From Hymenobacter elongatus (GTDB lineage: Bacteria > Bacteroidota > Bacteroidia > Cytophagales > Hymenobacteraceae), in contig NZ_SRLD01000028.1 in the NCBI RefSeq assembly GCF_004745955.1, positions 1 to 64,000 on the forward strand: a DNA stretch of 64,000 bases, read 5' to 3'. The notes beneath the pieces were generated by a model that saw only the letters and a program-made list of their open reading frames with translations, searched no databases and was not told where the DNA came from. Position numbers and translations under genes: made by a program. Within the stretch, counting starts at the first letter, position 1; every line of letters begins with the position of its first letter. Below are positions 43,944 to 52,230 of this stretch, piece by piece.

Positions 43944-45779
43944 TTATTCCACCGTCACCGACTTAGCTAGGTTACGGGGCTGGTCGACGTTGCAGCCGCG
44001 CAGTACGGCAATGTGGTAGGATAGCAACTGCAGCGGCACTACCGATACCAACGGCATGAGTACTTCGCTGGTAGCCGGCACTTCAATCACAAACTCCGCC
44101 ATCGACGGAATCACCGTATCACCCTCCGTCACGACGGCAATGATGCGGCCTTTGCGCGCTTTTACTTCCTGGATATTCGACACCACTTTCTCGTAGGAGC
44201 TGTCTTTAGTCGCAATTACGACCACCGGCATGTTCTCATCGATAAGGGCAATCGGACCGTGTTTCATTTCAGCCGCCGGGTAGCCCTCGGCGTGGATGTA
44301 GCTAATTTCCTTCAATTTCAGCGCTCCTTCCAACGCCACTGGGAAGTTATAGCCCCGGCCCAAATACAGGAAGTTGGTCGAATCCTTGAAGATTTCGGCA
44401 ATCTGCTCAATTTCGTTGTTGAGCAATAGGGCCTTCTCTACTTTCGACGGAATGTTGCTCAGCTCCACCATCAATTCGCGCAGCTTCGAATCGGTGAGCG
44501 CACCGCGCTTGTGGCCAACAATCATGGCCAGCAGCGTGAGCACCGTTACCTGGGCCGTGAAGGCTTTGGTAGAAGCCACCCCGATTTCCGGACCCGCGTG
44601 GGTGTAAGCACCAGCGTCGGTCGCGCGGGCAATGCTGGAGCCCACTACGTTGCAGATACCGAAAATGGTAGCTCCCTTGCTCTTGGCCAACTCAATGGCC
44701 GCCAAGGTATCAGCCGTTTCACCCGATTGGGAAATGGCAATAACGATGTCCCGCTCGGTGATGATAGGGTTGCGGTAGCGGAATTCGGAAGCGTATTCCA
44801 CTTCCACCGGAATGCGGGCCAGATCTTCAATCAGATACTCGGCCACTAAGCCCGCGTGCCACGACGTGCCGCAGGCCACGATGAGAATACGCTCGGCGTT
44901 CATGAACTTCCGCTCGTACGCCCGGATGCCACCCATGTTCAAATGGCCAGCTTCCAGCTCCAACCGTCCCCGCATAGAATCGAGGATAGAGCGGGGCTGC
45001 TCAAATATCTCCTTGAGCATAAAATGCTCATAGCCGCCCTTTTCAATGCTGTCCAGCTCCAATTCCAGCTTCTGGATGTACGGCGTTTGCTGCACATCTT
45101 CCTTACTGCGGATATCCAGTTTGCCGTCGCGGATAACTACTATTTCGTAGTCATTCACATACACGACTTCATTGGTATACTCGATGATGGGGGTAGCATC
45201 CGAGGCCAGGAAGAACTCGTCTTTGCCCACCCCAATTACCAGCGGAGAGCCTTTGCGAGCTGCAATCAGCTGCCCTGGGTCATCTTTGCTAAGCACTACA
45301 ATGGCATAAGCCCCAACTACTTCGTGCAGAGCCAGCCGTACGGCTTCTTCCAACGAGCAGCTGTTCTGCTTCTGGATTTCCTCAATCAGATTAACAAACA
45401 CTTCCGTATCCGTATCCGACTGAAATACGTGGCCTTGCTTCTGCAAGTGGGTTTTCAGCGCCGCGTAGTTCTCGATGATGCCATTGTGAATGATGGCGAT
45501 TCGCTCGGAAGTAGAGTAGTGCGGGTGGGCATTCGAGTCATTCGGCTCACCGTGGGTGGCCCAGCGCGTATGGCCCATGCCAATGTGGGCGTGGGTGTCT
45601 TTTTCAGCAATGAACTTCTCGAGCTCATTTACTTTGCCCTTCTTCTTATATACGTTCAGGGCTCCATTCAGCAAGGCTACGCCCGCTGAGTCGTAGCCGC
45701 GGTATTCCAGGCGGCGCAGGCCTTTCAGAATAATAGGGCAGGCCTCACGGTACCCGATGTAAGCGACAATTCCGCACAT
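43944..45779 (-). CDS. glmS: Glutamine--fructose-6-phosphate aminotransferase (isomerizing)
   Basis: Makes glucosamine 6-phosphate, the entry point to UDP-GlcNAc for peptidoglycan and LPS. 611 residues. The N-terminus MCGIVAYIGY provides catalytic Cys2 after Met removal; GMGHTRWATHGEPN and HNGIIENY complete the glutaminase domain. Two SIS domains follow (ILIVACGTSWHAG, IAISQSGETADTLAAIELAK, STKAFTAQV), ending in LRGCNVDQPRNLAKSVTVE. No glmS ribozyme is evident, as expected outside Firmicutes. It follows DUF4270 on the same strand after a terminator, so it is probably separately transcribed. Confidence 0.98.
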   Translation of the reverse strand: MCGIVAYIGYREACPIILKGLRRLEYRGYDSAGVALLNGALNVYKKKGKVNELEKFIAEKDTHAHIGMGHTRWATHGEPNDSNAHPHYSTSERIAIIHNGIIENYAALKTHLQKQGHVFQSDTDTEVFVNLIEEIQKQNSCSLEEAVRLALHEVVGAYAIVVLSKDDPGQLIAARKGSPLVIGVGKDEFFLASDATPIIEYTNEVVYVNDYEIVVIRDGKLDIRSKEDVQQTPYIQKLELELDSIEKGGYEHFMLKEIFEQPRSILDSMRGRLELEAGHLNMGGIRAYERKFMNAERILIVACGTSWHAGLVAEYLIEDLARIPVEVEYASEFRYRNPIITERDIVIAISQSGETADTLAAIELAKSKGATIFGICNVVGSSIARATDAGAYTHAGPEIGVASTKAFTAQVTVLTLLAMIVGHKRGALTDSKLRELMVELSNIPSKVEKALLLNNEIEQIAEIFKDSTNFLYLGRGYNFPVALEGALKLKEISYIHAEGYPAAEMKHGPIALIDENMPVVVIATKDSSYEKVVSNIQEVKARKGRIIAVVTEGDTVIPSMAEFVIEVPATSEVLMPLVSVVPLQLLSYHIAVLRGCNVDQPRNLAKSVTVE

Positions 45780-45807
45780 AGTGTGTCAGAGAAAGAGATG
45801 TTGAGAG

Positions 45808-45856
45808 AAAAATCACTCCGGCCCGGCCCTTCAACAAAGGCCGTGCCGGAGTGATT
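45808..45856 (-). terminator. Terminator of the DUF4270 gene
   Basis: On the minus strand AATCACTCCGGC and GCCGGAGTGATT form the outer stem with an inner GGCC/GGCC-type stem and are followed by TTTTT. Confidence 0.85.
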
Positions 45857-45876
45857 CGTATGAATGTAGCTGAGCC

Positions 45877-47376
45877 TTAGCGCAGCTTGGAAGAGTATAC
45901 GCGTAACTTGATGTTCTGGGCATCAAGTATGCTCCGATTCAGATTCAAGGTGAGGGAGCGCCGCAATACAGGACTCACCATAAGGGCCGCCGCCTGTTCG
46001 CCTAGCTGATTGGCCAGGTACGCCTGCAGGTAAGTGGTAATTACTACGCTGTAGTACTTATTGTCCGGGCCAAAGTCAAAGAGCGTGACGACTGCCTCGT
46101 TGCCTTGCCCCAGCGGGTTCGCTAAGTTGGTTTGCACAATCCGCTCTACAGACGAGATATTAACCGTACGCTGCAATACCCGGTTCTTTGCGTTTATCTC
46201 GTATAGGAAAGCCTGTGTCGGGTTCGGAAACAGAATAGTGCCACTCGATTTGATCGGGATAATCAGCTCGGCGCGGTTAATAGCCAGTGCCGACTGCGCC
46301 TTAAGTGCCTCCAAGCCCTGAATCTCCAGCTTGGTAGCCAGGCCCAGGCCTTCTTGCATGTAAGTCACGTTGTCTGCCACGCTCACCGATTTGGTGCCGT
46401 CCACCAGTTGGTTGAACGGTGCCTTCAGGTCTGTCGAAATCTGGGTGTAGTAGCGGGGCGCGTTAGGGTCGTTGATGCCATACGAGGTGCCCAGGCGAAT
46501 GGTATAGGGTTTAGGTACTATTGGCTTCGTGCTGCCAGCCGTAGTATCGGTGGCATGGAAGTAAACGAAAACCCGGTTACCGGTGCCCCGGTTCAGTGCG
46601 ACTATCGAGTTGCCGTGGTTATCGGAAGGAGCAATGCGGAGCCCTCTCCAAACCTCATTCAGCTTGGCTTGGTTGAACGATGAGGTATTCAGGGCTGCGA
46701 ATAAGGTAGTCGCCAAGGCCGAGTTGCGAACTTTATCCTTGTGCAGTACCAAGCGGATCGTAGCATCGGGCACCACAACGGTGTTCGTGCTATCTACCGT
46801 ACCAGGCACTTTAACGCCGTTGGCATCCTTGATAAGCTTCTTGAGCCCATTGGGTCGTTCCTCGGTTTTGGTTCTGGTCAGTGAGCTAGTCAGGCCCGCG
46901 TCAGGCGAAGTGCCCGACGGAGCATCAATAACGCCGGCGTTGTACGTTTTCTTGTCGTTCAGCGGCTCCGCGATATTGTAAACATCGAAGCGCACCGGAG
47001 TAGCGGCGCTGCCATATACCTGGTCGAAGCTCGAAACGATGACGACAGAGTCCAGTTTGGAATCCCGGTACTTGTAGGGCAGGACATCCGCACTGACCCG
47101 CAGATTATAGACGGCGCTGGCCATAGTCGTTCCCAGGGTAACGTCTGTTACACGTCCAACCAAGGTGCGGTCCGCATTCAGGGTTTCGACGGAATCCTGC
47201 AGGATTGTAGAGGCAAGGACTTGATAATCCTTAAACTCCGTGTTGATAGGCGAGGTGCCCGGTAGCTCCACTCCCAAGTCATTGGGATCTTCGCAGCTGG
47301 TCGCGGCAAACAGCAGTACCGAGGAAAGAAAAGGAACCGAGGCTATTCGGCAGGCGCTATTAATTAGCCAATTCAT
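45877..47376 (-). CDS. DUF4270 family lipoprotein
   Basis: 499 residues from the ATG at 47376. The N-terminus is a lipoprotein signal (SVPFLSSVLLFAATSCEDPN, Cys after ATS), so it is probably anchored in the outer membrane. The body is beta-rich (NDLGVELPGTSPINTEF, AINRAELIIPIKSSGTILFP, LNRSILDAQNIKLRVYSSKL) and matches DUF4270, a family restricted largely to Bacteroidota with unknown function. Its start overlaps the end of the GT5-like gene by 17 bases, giving translational coupling. The pair lies beside panC in many members of the phylum by my recollection. Confidence 0.88.
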   Translation of the reverse strand: MNWLINSACRIASVPFLSSVLLFAATSCEDPNDLGVELPGTSPINTEFKDYQVLASTILQDSVETLNADRTLVGRVTDVTLGTTMASAVYNLRVSADVLPYKYRDSKLDSVVIVSSFDQVYGSAATPVRFDVYNIAEPLNDKKTYNAGVIDAPSGTSPDAGLTSSLTRTKTEERPNGLKKLIKDANGVKVPGTVDSTNTVVVPDATIRLVLHKDKVRNSALATTLFAALNTSSFNQAKLNEVWRGLRIAPSDNHGNSIVALNRGTGNRVFVYFHATDTTAGSTKPIVPKPYTIRLGTSYGINDPNAPRYYTQISTDLKAPFNQLVDGTKSVSVADNVTYMQEGLGLATKLEIQGLEALKAQSALAINRAELIIPIKSSGTILFPNPTQAFLYEINAKNRVLQRTVNISSVERIVQTNLANPLGQGNEAVVTLFDFGPDNKYYSVVITTYLQAYLANQLGEQAAALMVSPVLRRSLTLNLNRSILDAQNIKLRVYSSKLR

Positions 47377-48172
47377 TATAAAGCGTGTAGTAGGAGGAAA
47401 GCAGGTTTTCGCCAGTACCAACCTGGCCAATCTGACGTTTCAGCGAGTACTCGGTGAACAAGGCATTCAGGTTGTCGCTGAAGTCCTCATCCGATTTCAC
47501 CACGGAGTCGGCATATTCCATGCCCACTTTGATGAAGCCGCCAAAGTCGGCCGACTTGAGAGCGGCCAGCATTTCGTCATCGATGTCGAGCATTTTGGCT
47601 TTCTCGATGATGTCGCCTTCGAATTTGTGGCTGAACTCGTTGTTGTAGACCGTAAACACGGACTTGGCATCCTTGAAAATCGGGTCCTTCTTATAGGTCG
47701 TCTTCAGATACATCGGAATCAGGCCCGTCATCCAGTCGTTGCAATGAACGATATCGGGAGCCCAACCCAGCTTTTTCACGGTTTCCAGAACGCCTTTGCA
47801 GAAAAAGATAGCGCGCTCATCGTTGTCAGCGTGGAACTTATCGTTTTTGTCGACCAGCACGGACTTGCGGTGGAAGTAATCTTCATTGTCGATGAAGTAT
47901 ACTTGCAGCTTCGCATTCGGAATGGAAGCCACTTTAATAATAAGCGGCTTTTCTTCTTCTCCTACCGCAATGTTGATGCCCGACAAGCGTACTACTTCAT
48001 GCAAACGGTTTTTACGCTCGTTGATGATACCGAAACGAGGCACGAAAATGCGGATTTCCATCCCCATCTCCTGCATTCCCTGCGGTAGCATACGCAGAAA
48101 CTCCGCTACCTTGGTCGTCTGCAGAAACGGGTTGATTTCCGTGGCAGCGTAGAGTATTCTCAACTTGGACAT
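47360..48172 (-). CDS. Glycogen/starch synthase catalytic-domain (GT5 N-domain) protein
   Basis: 270 residues. MSKLRILYAATEINPFLQ resembles the N-terminal ADP-glucose-binding end of glycogen synthase, although the K-x-G-G-L motif reads TTKVAEF here. APDIVHCNDWMTGLIPMYLK, FTVYNNEFSHKF and YADSVVKSDEDFS follow the GT5 N-domain pattern. The second Rossmann domain of a full synthase (about 470 residues) is absent, and the reading frame ends naturally. Such half-length proteins are widespread in Bacteroidota next to DUF4270, so this is a family form rather than a truncation. Activity is doubtful. A good promoter precedes it. Confidence 0.85.
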   Translation of the reverse strand: MSKLRILYAATEINPFLQTTKVAEFLRMLPQGMQEMGMEIRIFVPRFGIINERKNRLHEVVRLSGINIAVGEEEKPLIIKVASIPNAKLQVYFIDNEDYFHRKSVLVDKNDKFHADNDERAIFFCKGVLETVKKLGWAPDIVHCNDWMTGLIPMYLKTTYKKDPIFKDAKSVFTVYNNEFSHKFEGDIIEKAKMLDIDDEMLAALKSADFGGFIKVGMEYADSVVKSDEDFSDNLNALFTEYSLKRQIGQVGTGENLLSSYYTLYNELAN

Positions 48173-48219
48173 ATAGAGTCAGTTGGTGTGATTGGGATAG
48201 GGCAACACTTTGGGATGCA

Positions 48220-48250
48220 CAAAATTAAGCATTTTTGAGCGAATTATCAA
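48220..48250 (-). promoter_or_regulatory. Promoter of the GT5-DUF4270 operon
   Basis: On the minus strand: TTG (48248-48250), a 20-base spacer, TAATTTTG (48220-48227), an exact TAnnTTTG. The start codon at 48172 is about 48 bases downstream. Confidence 0.7.
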
Positions 48251-48290
48251 TAAAACGAGCCTGGGCACCCTGCCCGCGGGCCTTCCTCCT

Positions 48291-49148
48291 ATGGTGATAC
48301 TGGAATCTGCCGCCGCGTTGCAAGCCCAAACCGAAAGTTGGCGTCAGGCCAAGCTGCGAGTTGGGCTGGTGCCTACTATGGGGGCCCTGCACGAAGGGCA
48401 TTTGCAGCTGGTGCGAGCCGCCGCCCAGGCGAATGATGTCGTGGTGGTCAGCGTATTTGTCAACCCGACGCAGTTCAATAACGCGGAAGACTTCCGGCTG
48501 TATCCGCGCGTGCCCGAAGCCGATGCCGCGCTGCTGGCCCCGGCAGGCTGCACGGCGCTGTTTCTGCCTTCTGTAGAGCAGATGTACGCCCAGCCTACGG
48601 TGTTGCGCTTCGACTTTGGCCCCCTGGAGCAAGTGATGGAAGGGGAGCACCGGCCGGGCCATTTTCATGGGGTGGCTACGGTGGTAAGCAAGCTATTTCA
48701 CATGAGCCGTCCGCACCGGGCCTACTTCGGGCAGAAAGACCTGCAGCAGGTAGCCATCATCCGGCAGTTGGTGGCCGACCTGTCCTTTGATCTGGAGCTG
48801 GTCGCTTATCCGACCATCCGGGAGGCCGATGGGCTGGCCATGTCGTCGCGCAACCGCCGCCTCGCGCCGGATGCCCGACTGGTCGCGCCCCGCTTGTACC
48901 AAGCCCTGACGCTTGGCGCTACCTTGGTGGAGGAGCAAAAGCTGAGCCCAGAGGCCGTGCAGCAGACGGTAGCGCACTATCTGGCCCAGGAGTCGTCTAT
49001 TGAGCTGGAGTATTTTGCCGTGGCCGATGCCCATACGCTGCAGCCCGTAAGTGGTGGTTGGGTTGCCGGCAGCACTGTAGCTTTGTGCCTGGCTGCGCAC
49101 GTAGGGGGCGTGCGTTTAATCGACAATGTGGTGGTGCCGTTGCCGTAG
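48291..49148 (+). CDS. panC: Pantothenate synthetase (pantoate--beta-alanine ligase)
   Basis: Joins pantoate and beta-alanine with ATP to form pantothenate. 285 residues from the ATG at 48291; the upstream in-frame residues cover the divergent promoter and are rejected. Motifs: LVPTMGALHEGHLQLVRAA with HEGH at 34-37, VVSVFVNPTQFN, the EGEHRPGHFHGVATVVSKLF region, AYFGQKDLQQ and AMSSRNRRL. panD follows after 82 bases, so beta-alanine supply and use are adjacent; coaX at 24.6 kb continues the pathway. Confidence 0.97.
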   Translation: MVILESAAALQAQTESWRQAKLRVGLVPTMGALHEGHLQLVRAAAQANDVVVVSVFVNPTQFNNAEDFRLYPRVPEADAALLAPAGCTALFLPSVEQMYAQPTVLRFDFGPLEQVMEGEHRPGHFHGVATVVSKLFHMSRPHRAYFGQKDLQQVAIIRQLVADLSFDLELVAYPTIREADGLAMSSRNRRLAPDARLVAPRLYQALTLGATLVEEQKLSPEAVQQTVAHYLAQESSIELEYFAVADAHTLQPVSGGWVAGSTVALCLAAHVGGVRLIDNVVVPLP

Positions 49149-49194
49149 GGTCTTTGGCCCAGAGCGGTAGTGAGGGGTTAGGCGTGATTTAGTT

Positions 49195-49202
49195 ACCTTT
49201 GC
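49195..49202 (+). promoter_or_regulatory. -7 box TACCTTTG for panD
   Basis: Exact TAnnTTTG match 28 bases before the panD ATG. No TTG at the usual spacing upstream. Confidence 0.5.
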
Positions 49203-49230
49203 GCGCTGAAAATCACCCCCTTCTTCACCC

Positions 49231-49578
49231 ATGCATATCGAAGTTCTCAAGTCCAAGATTCATCGGGCCAAGGTTACGCAGGCAGAGCTCCATTATGTCG
49301 GTAGTGTCACCATTGACGAAGACCTGCTGGATGCGGCCAACATGGTCGAAAATGAGAAGGTCACTATCGTCAATGTCAACAACGGCGAGCGGTTCGAGAC
49401 GTACACCATCTGCGGTGAGCGGGGCTCGGGCATGGTGTGCCTCAATGGCCCGGCAGCCCGGCGAGTGGCCGTGGGCGACATAGTTATTATTTTCTCGTAC
49501 GGTCTGATTGACTTCGCTGAAGCCCGCGCCCACAAGCCGACGCTCGTGTTTCCCGATCAGCACAACCGGCTGGTATAG
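49231..49578 (+). CDS. panD: Aspartate 1-decarboxylase
   Basis: Pyruvoyl enzyme that makes beta-alanine from aspartate. 115 residues; self-cleavage between Gly24 and Ser25 in [17 protein letters not shown] creates the pyruvoyl group. Also INGERF-like [18 protein letters not shown] and [20 protein letters not shown]. Length and motifs are standard. Immediately downstream of panC with its own -7 box. Confidence 0.97.
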   Translation: MHIEVLKSKIHRAKVTQAELHYVGSVTIDEDLLDAANMVENEKVTIVNVNNGERFETYTICGERGSGMVCLNGPAARRVAVGDIVIIFSYGLIDFAEARAHKPTLVFPDQHNRLV

Positions 49579-49605
49579 CGCCGGGTCAAACGAGTCAGAA
49601 AACGC

Positions 49606-49634
49606 TTGTGGCCGGTAGCTGTTAGGCTATTTTG
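49606..49634 (+). promoter_or_regulatory. Promoter of the flippase-like/hldE2-like/YugP operon
   Basis: TTG (49606-49608), a 19-base spacer, TATTTTG (49628-49634). The same shortened -7 form as the isomerase promoter at 27660. The ATG at 49673 follows at about 38 bases. Confidence 0.6.
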
Positions 49635-49672
49635 CGGGCCATTGTTCGGTATTTGTTGCGTGTAGGGTATTT

Positions 49673-50728
49673 ATGAAAAAGCTGCTTACTATTCTGAAGT
49701 ACGCCTTGCTGTTGTCTGTTTCGGGACTGCTGATGTGGTATGCCGTGCAGGGGCAAGACCTCAATAGCATCGGCCGGCACGTGCGGGAAGCCAACTATTC
49801 CTGGCTCGCCATTACCATGGCGCTGTCGGCGCTGGGCTACCTCAGCCGCGCCTACCGCTGGAAGATGCAGCTCGACGCGACGAAGTATAAAGCGCCTTTC
49901 TGGGATGTGTACCACGCCATGATGGTTGGCTACCTGGCCAATCTGGTGCTGCCGCGCATGGGCGAAGTTATCCGCTGCTCCATCTTGCAGCGCACCAGCA
50001 AAGTGCCGGTACAGATAGCCTTGGGTACGGTCGTGACGGAGCGCGTGATTGACGTGCTGGTGCTGCTTGGCTTACTGGGTAGCACGCTGCTGCTCGATTT
50101 CGACACGTTCTGGTCGTTTGTTACCGACAAAGTGATGGGAGGGCGCTACGACGAGCTGGCCCGCAACCGCACCCCGCTGCTGGTAGCGGCTGGTATAGCG
50201 CTGCTGCTCGTAGCAGGGCTGGCCTACGCGCTGTTCCAGAATCTGGAGCGGCTGCGGCAGAATGCTCTCTTCAATAAGGTGGTTCTGTTCGTGAAAGGTT
50301 TGCTGGCCGGCGTGTTCAGCGTGCTGAAAATGAAGAACAAGAGCCTGTTTCTGTTCCATACCTTCTTCACTTGGGCTGTTTATTACCTGATGGACTATCT
50401 GGCCTTTCGCTGTTTTCCGGCCACCTATTCGCTGGATATGCGTGCCGGATTGGCCGTACTCACTTTCGGTGCTTTTGGCATGGCCGCGCCGGTTGCGGGC
50501 GGTATCGGGCCGTTTCACGTGATGGTGCAGGGTATTTTGTTGGCCTATGGTATCAGCAAGGAAGCCGGCATTGCTTACGCGCTGGTCGTACACGGCTCCC
50601 AAACCCTGCTGGTTGTGCTCATGGGCGGGGTTAGCTTCGCGGTAAGTATGATGAAATCAGGCAGAACACGGCAGCAGACCGCAGCCACCCCAGCCCTAGC
50701 CGTAGCAACCGATGTGGAGTCAAGCTAA
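49673..50728 (+). CDS. Lysylphosphatidylglycerol synthase transmembrane-region (UPF0104) family protein
   Basis: 351-residue multi-pass membrane protein. Pattern: ALGYLSRAYRWKMQLDATKY, VGYLANLVLPRMGEVIRCSI, TVVTERVIDVLVLLGLLGS and FGAFGMAAPVAGGIGPFHVM, the family of the MprF flippase-like domain. It lacks the cytoplasmic lysyl-transferase domain, so aminoacyl-phospholipid synthesis is not expected; lipid flipping is inferred only from the family. Overlaps the next gene by 17 bases. A position next to panD is common in Bacteroidota by my recollection. Confidence 0.88.
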   Translation: MKKLLTILKYALLLSVSGLLMWYAVQGQDLNSIGRHVREANYSWLAITMALSALGYLSRAYRWKMQLDATKYKAPFWDVYHAMMVGYLANLVLPRMGEVIRCSILQRTSKVPVQIALGTVVTERVIDVLVLLGLLGSTLLLDFDTFWSFVTDKVMGGRYDELARNRTPLLVAAGIALLLVAGLAYALFQNLERLRQNALFNKVVLFVKGLLAGVFSVLKMKNKSLFLFHTFFTWAVYYLMDYLAFRCFPATYSLDMRAGLAVLTFGAFGMAAPVAGGIGPFHVMVQGILLAYGISKEAGIAYALVVHGSQTLLVVLMGGVSFAVSMMKSGRTRQQTAATPALAVATDVESS

Positions 50729-51197
50729 AATTGTGAGTACGGCGACGTTGCTGCCGCTGCTGACCGAGTGGCGCGCCCAAGGCAAACGAGTCGTATTCAC
50801 CAACGGCTGCTTCGATCTGCTGCACCTGGGCCACGTCGATTACCTGGAAAAAGCCCGTCACCTCGGCGACGTACTGGTGCTGGGCCTCAATACCGATGCC
50901 TCAGTAAGCCGACTGAAGCCCGGCCGGCCACTACAGGACGAAGTGTCACGTGCGCGAATTCTGGCTTCCCTTTTGTTCGTGGATGCTGTCATCCTATTCG
51001 ACGAGCCGACGCCGCTGGAGCTCATTACTCTAGTACAACCCGATATTTTGGTGAAGGGCGACGACTATGCTATCAGCGGAATTGTCGGTCACGAATTGGT
51101 GTTAGCTACTGGCGGGCAGGTGCTCACCGTGCCCCTCGTGGCAGGCTACAGCACCAGTCGTATCGTCGAGCGGATTCAGGCTCAACTTCACTCTTAA
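50712..51197 (+). CDS. rfaE2: D-glycero-beta-D-manno-heptose 1-phosphate adenylyltransferase
   Basis: 161-residue nucleotidyltransferase corresponding to the C-terminal domain of E. coli HldE. Makes ADP-heptose for the LPS inner core. Key segment: VFTNGCFDLLHLGHVDYLEK with the HxGH motif (HLGH), then LVLGLNTDASVSRLKPGRP and LVKGDDYAISGIVGHELVL with a C-terminal YSTSRIVERI. The kinase half is not adjacent. Start overlaps the flippase-like gene; the YugP gene follows 12 bases later, forming an operon. Confidence 0.93.
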   Translation: MWSQAKIVSTATLLPLLTEWRAQGKRVVFTNGCFDLLHLGHVDYLEKARHLGDVLVLGLNTDASVSRLKPGRPLQDEVSRARILASLLFVDAVILFDEPTPLELITLVQPDILVKGDDYAISGIVGHELVLATGGQVLTVPLVAGYSTSRIVERIQAQLHS

Positions 51198-51209
51198 GCA
51201 ACTTCATCC

Positions 51210-51908
51210 ATGTTACACAACATAAGCCCTATCTACATCCTCGTTATTGGGGCAATGCTGGTAAGCTGGCTCATTCAGTGGCGCCTGCGCAGCAAATTTG
51301 CCAAGTATGCCCAGATCGGCCTGCAATCGGGTTTGTCGGGCAAACAGATTGCTGAACTGATGCTCGCTGACCACGGCATCACGGATGTGCGCGTCATCTC
51401 GACCGAAGGCCGCCTCACCGACCACTACAACCCCGCCGACAAAACCGTGAACCTCAGCGAGGCTGTCTACGAAGAGCGTAGCGCATCCGCCGCTGCCGTA
51501 GCTGCCCACGAGTGCGGCCACGCCGTGCAGCACGCTACTGCCTACAGCATGCTGCAGTTTCGCTCGGCTATGGTACCGGCCCTGAGCAGCGTTGCTACCT
51601 ACATGCCCTGGATTTTGATGGGTGGCGTCTTCATGATTCGGACCACGCTGATACCGTTGGGCTTGGGTATTGCACTGTTTTCGCTCACTACCCTGTTTTC
51701 ATTTGTCACGCTGCCCGTCGAATTTGATGCCAGCCGCCGGGCTCTGGCCTGGATTGACAAGCGTGGCATTGTGACACCCCAAGAGCATGCCATGGCCAAA
51801 GACGCACTCTGGTGGGCCGCTATGACCTACGTTGTAGCCGCACTCAGCTCCCTGGCCACGCTGCTGTACTATGTCAGCATCTTCATGGGCGGCCGCGACC
51901 GGCGCTAG
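51210..51908 (+). CDS. Zinc-dependent membrane protease, YugP family
   Basis: 232 residues. Membrane-bound metalloprotease-like protein with one N-terminal helix and two to three C-terminal ones. VAAHECGHAVQHA carries HExxH (H100, E101, H104); DHYNPADKTVNLSEAVY precedes it as in the family; PVEFDASRRALAWI supplies the probable third ligand Glu or Asp. Last gene of a three-gene operon. Substrate unknown. Confidence 0.92.
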   Translation: MLHNISPIYILVIGAMLVSWLIQWRLRSKFAKYAQIGLQSGLSGKQIAELMLADHGITDVRVISTEGRLTDHYNPADKTVNLSEAVYEERSASAAAVAAHECGHAVQHATAYSMLQFRSAMVPALSSVATYMPWILMGGVFMIRTTLIPLGLGIALFSLTTLFSFVTLPVEFDASRRALAWIDKRGIVTPQEHAMAKDALWWAAMTYVVAALSSLATLLYYVSIFMGGRDRR

Positions 51909-51937
51909 TGCACGAGTCCGGTAAGCTTCCTGCTTCC

Positions 51938-51976
51938 AAAGAAAGCCGCTTCAGTTGCTGAAGTGGCTTTCTTTTT
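51938..51976 (+). terminator. Intrinsic terminator after the YugP gene
   Basis: AAAGAAAGCCGCTTCA and TGAAGTGGCTTTCTTT (one G-U/mismatch) enclose GTTGC and run into TT. Confidence 0.85.
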
Positions 51977-52145
51977 AGGCGGTACGCTTGCGTTGCCAGC
52001 CTATGGAAACCCAACCTTACCCTGTTACGTCGTCTTCAGTCGCTCCCAATTGGCGCCCTGGGGTAGCCATCGGCTTTAAACCTGTCGGGCGGCTCACAGT
52101 TATTACGGGGTAGCCGTTAAATAAAAAATGCAGGCCACCTGCTTA

Positions 52146-52172
52146 TTGTCCAACATCTACGGGTTAATTTTG
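52146..52172 (+). promoter_or_regulatory. Promoter of the acyl-CoA dehydrogenase gene
   Basis: TTG (52146-52148), a 16-base spacer (short), TAATTTTG (52165-52172), an exact -7 match. The ATG at 52231 is about 58 bases downstream. Confidence 0.5.
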
Positions 52173-52230
52173 AACTCTACTTCAGCCGCCTTCGGGCAGT
52201 GCAATTCTCTCCCACCCAAGCCTATTACCG

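Larger units (their letters stand above)
51909..52230. other. 322-base intergenic region with a terminator and the acyl-CoA dehydrogenase promoter
   Basis: Apart from the terminator (51938-51976) and promoter (52146-52172) listed separately, I see no gene. A short palindrome GCAGGCCACCTGC lies near 52129. The rest is unremarkable. Confidence 0.5.

Noticed and set aside
45780-45876. glmS ribozyme upstream of glmS
   Set aside because: The gap is about 100 bases and is filled by the DUF4270 terminator; no ribozyme core is visible.
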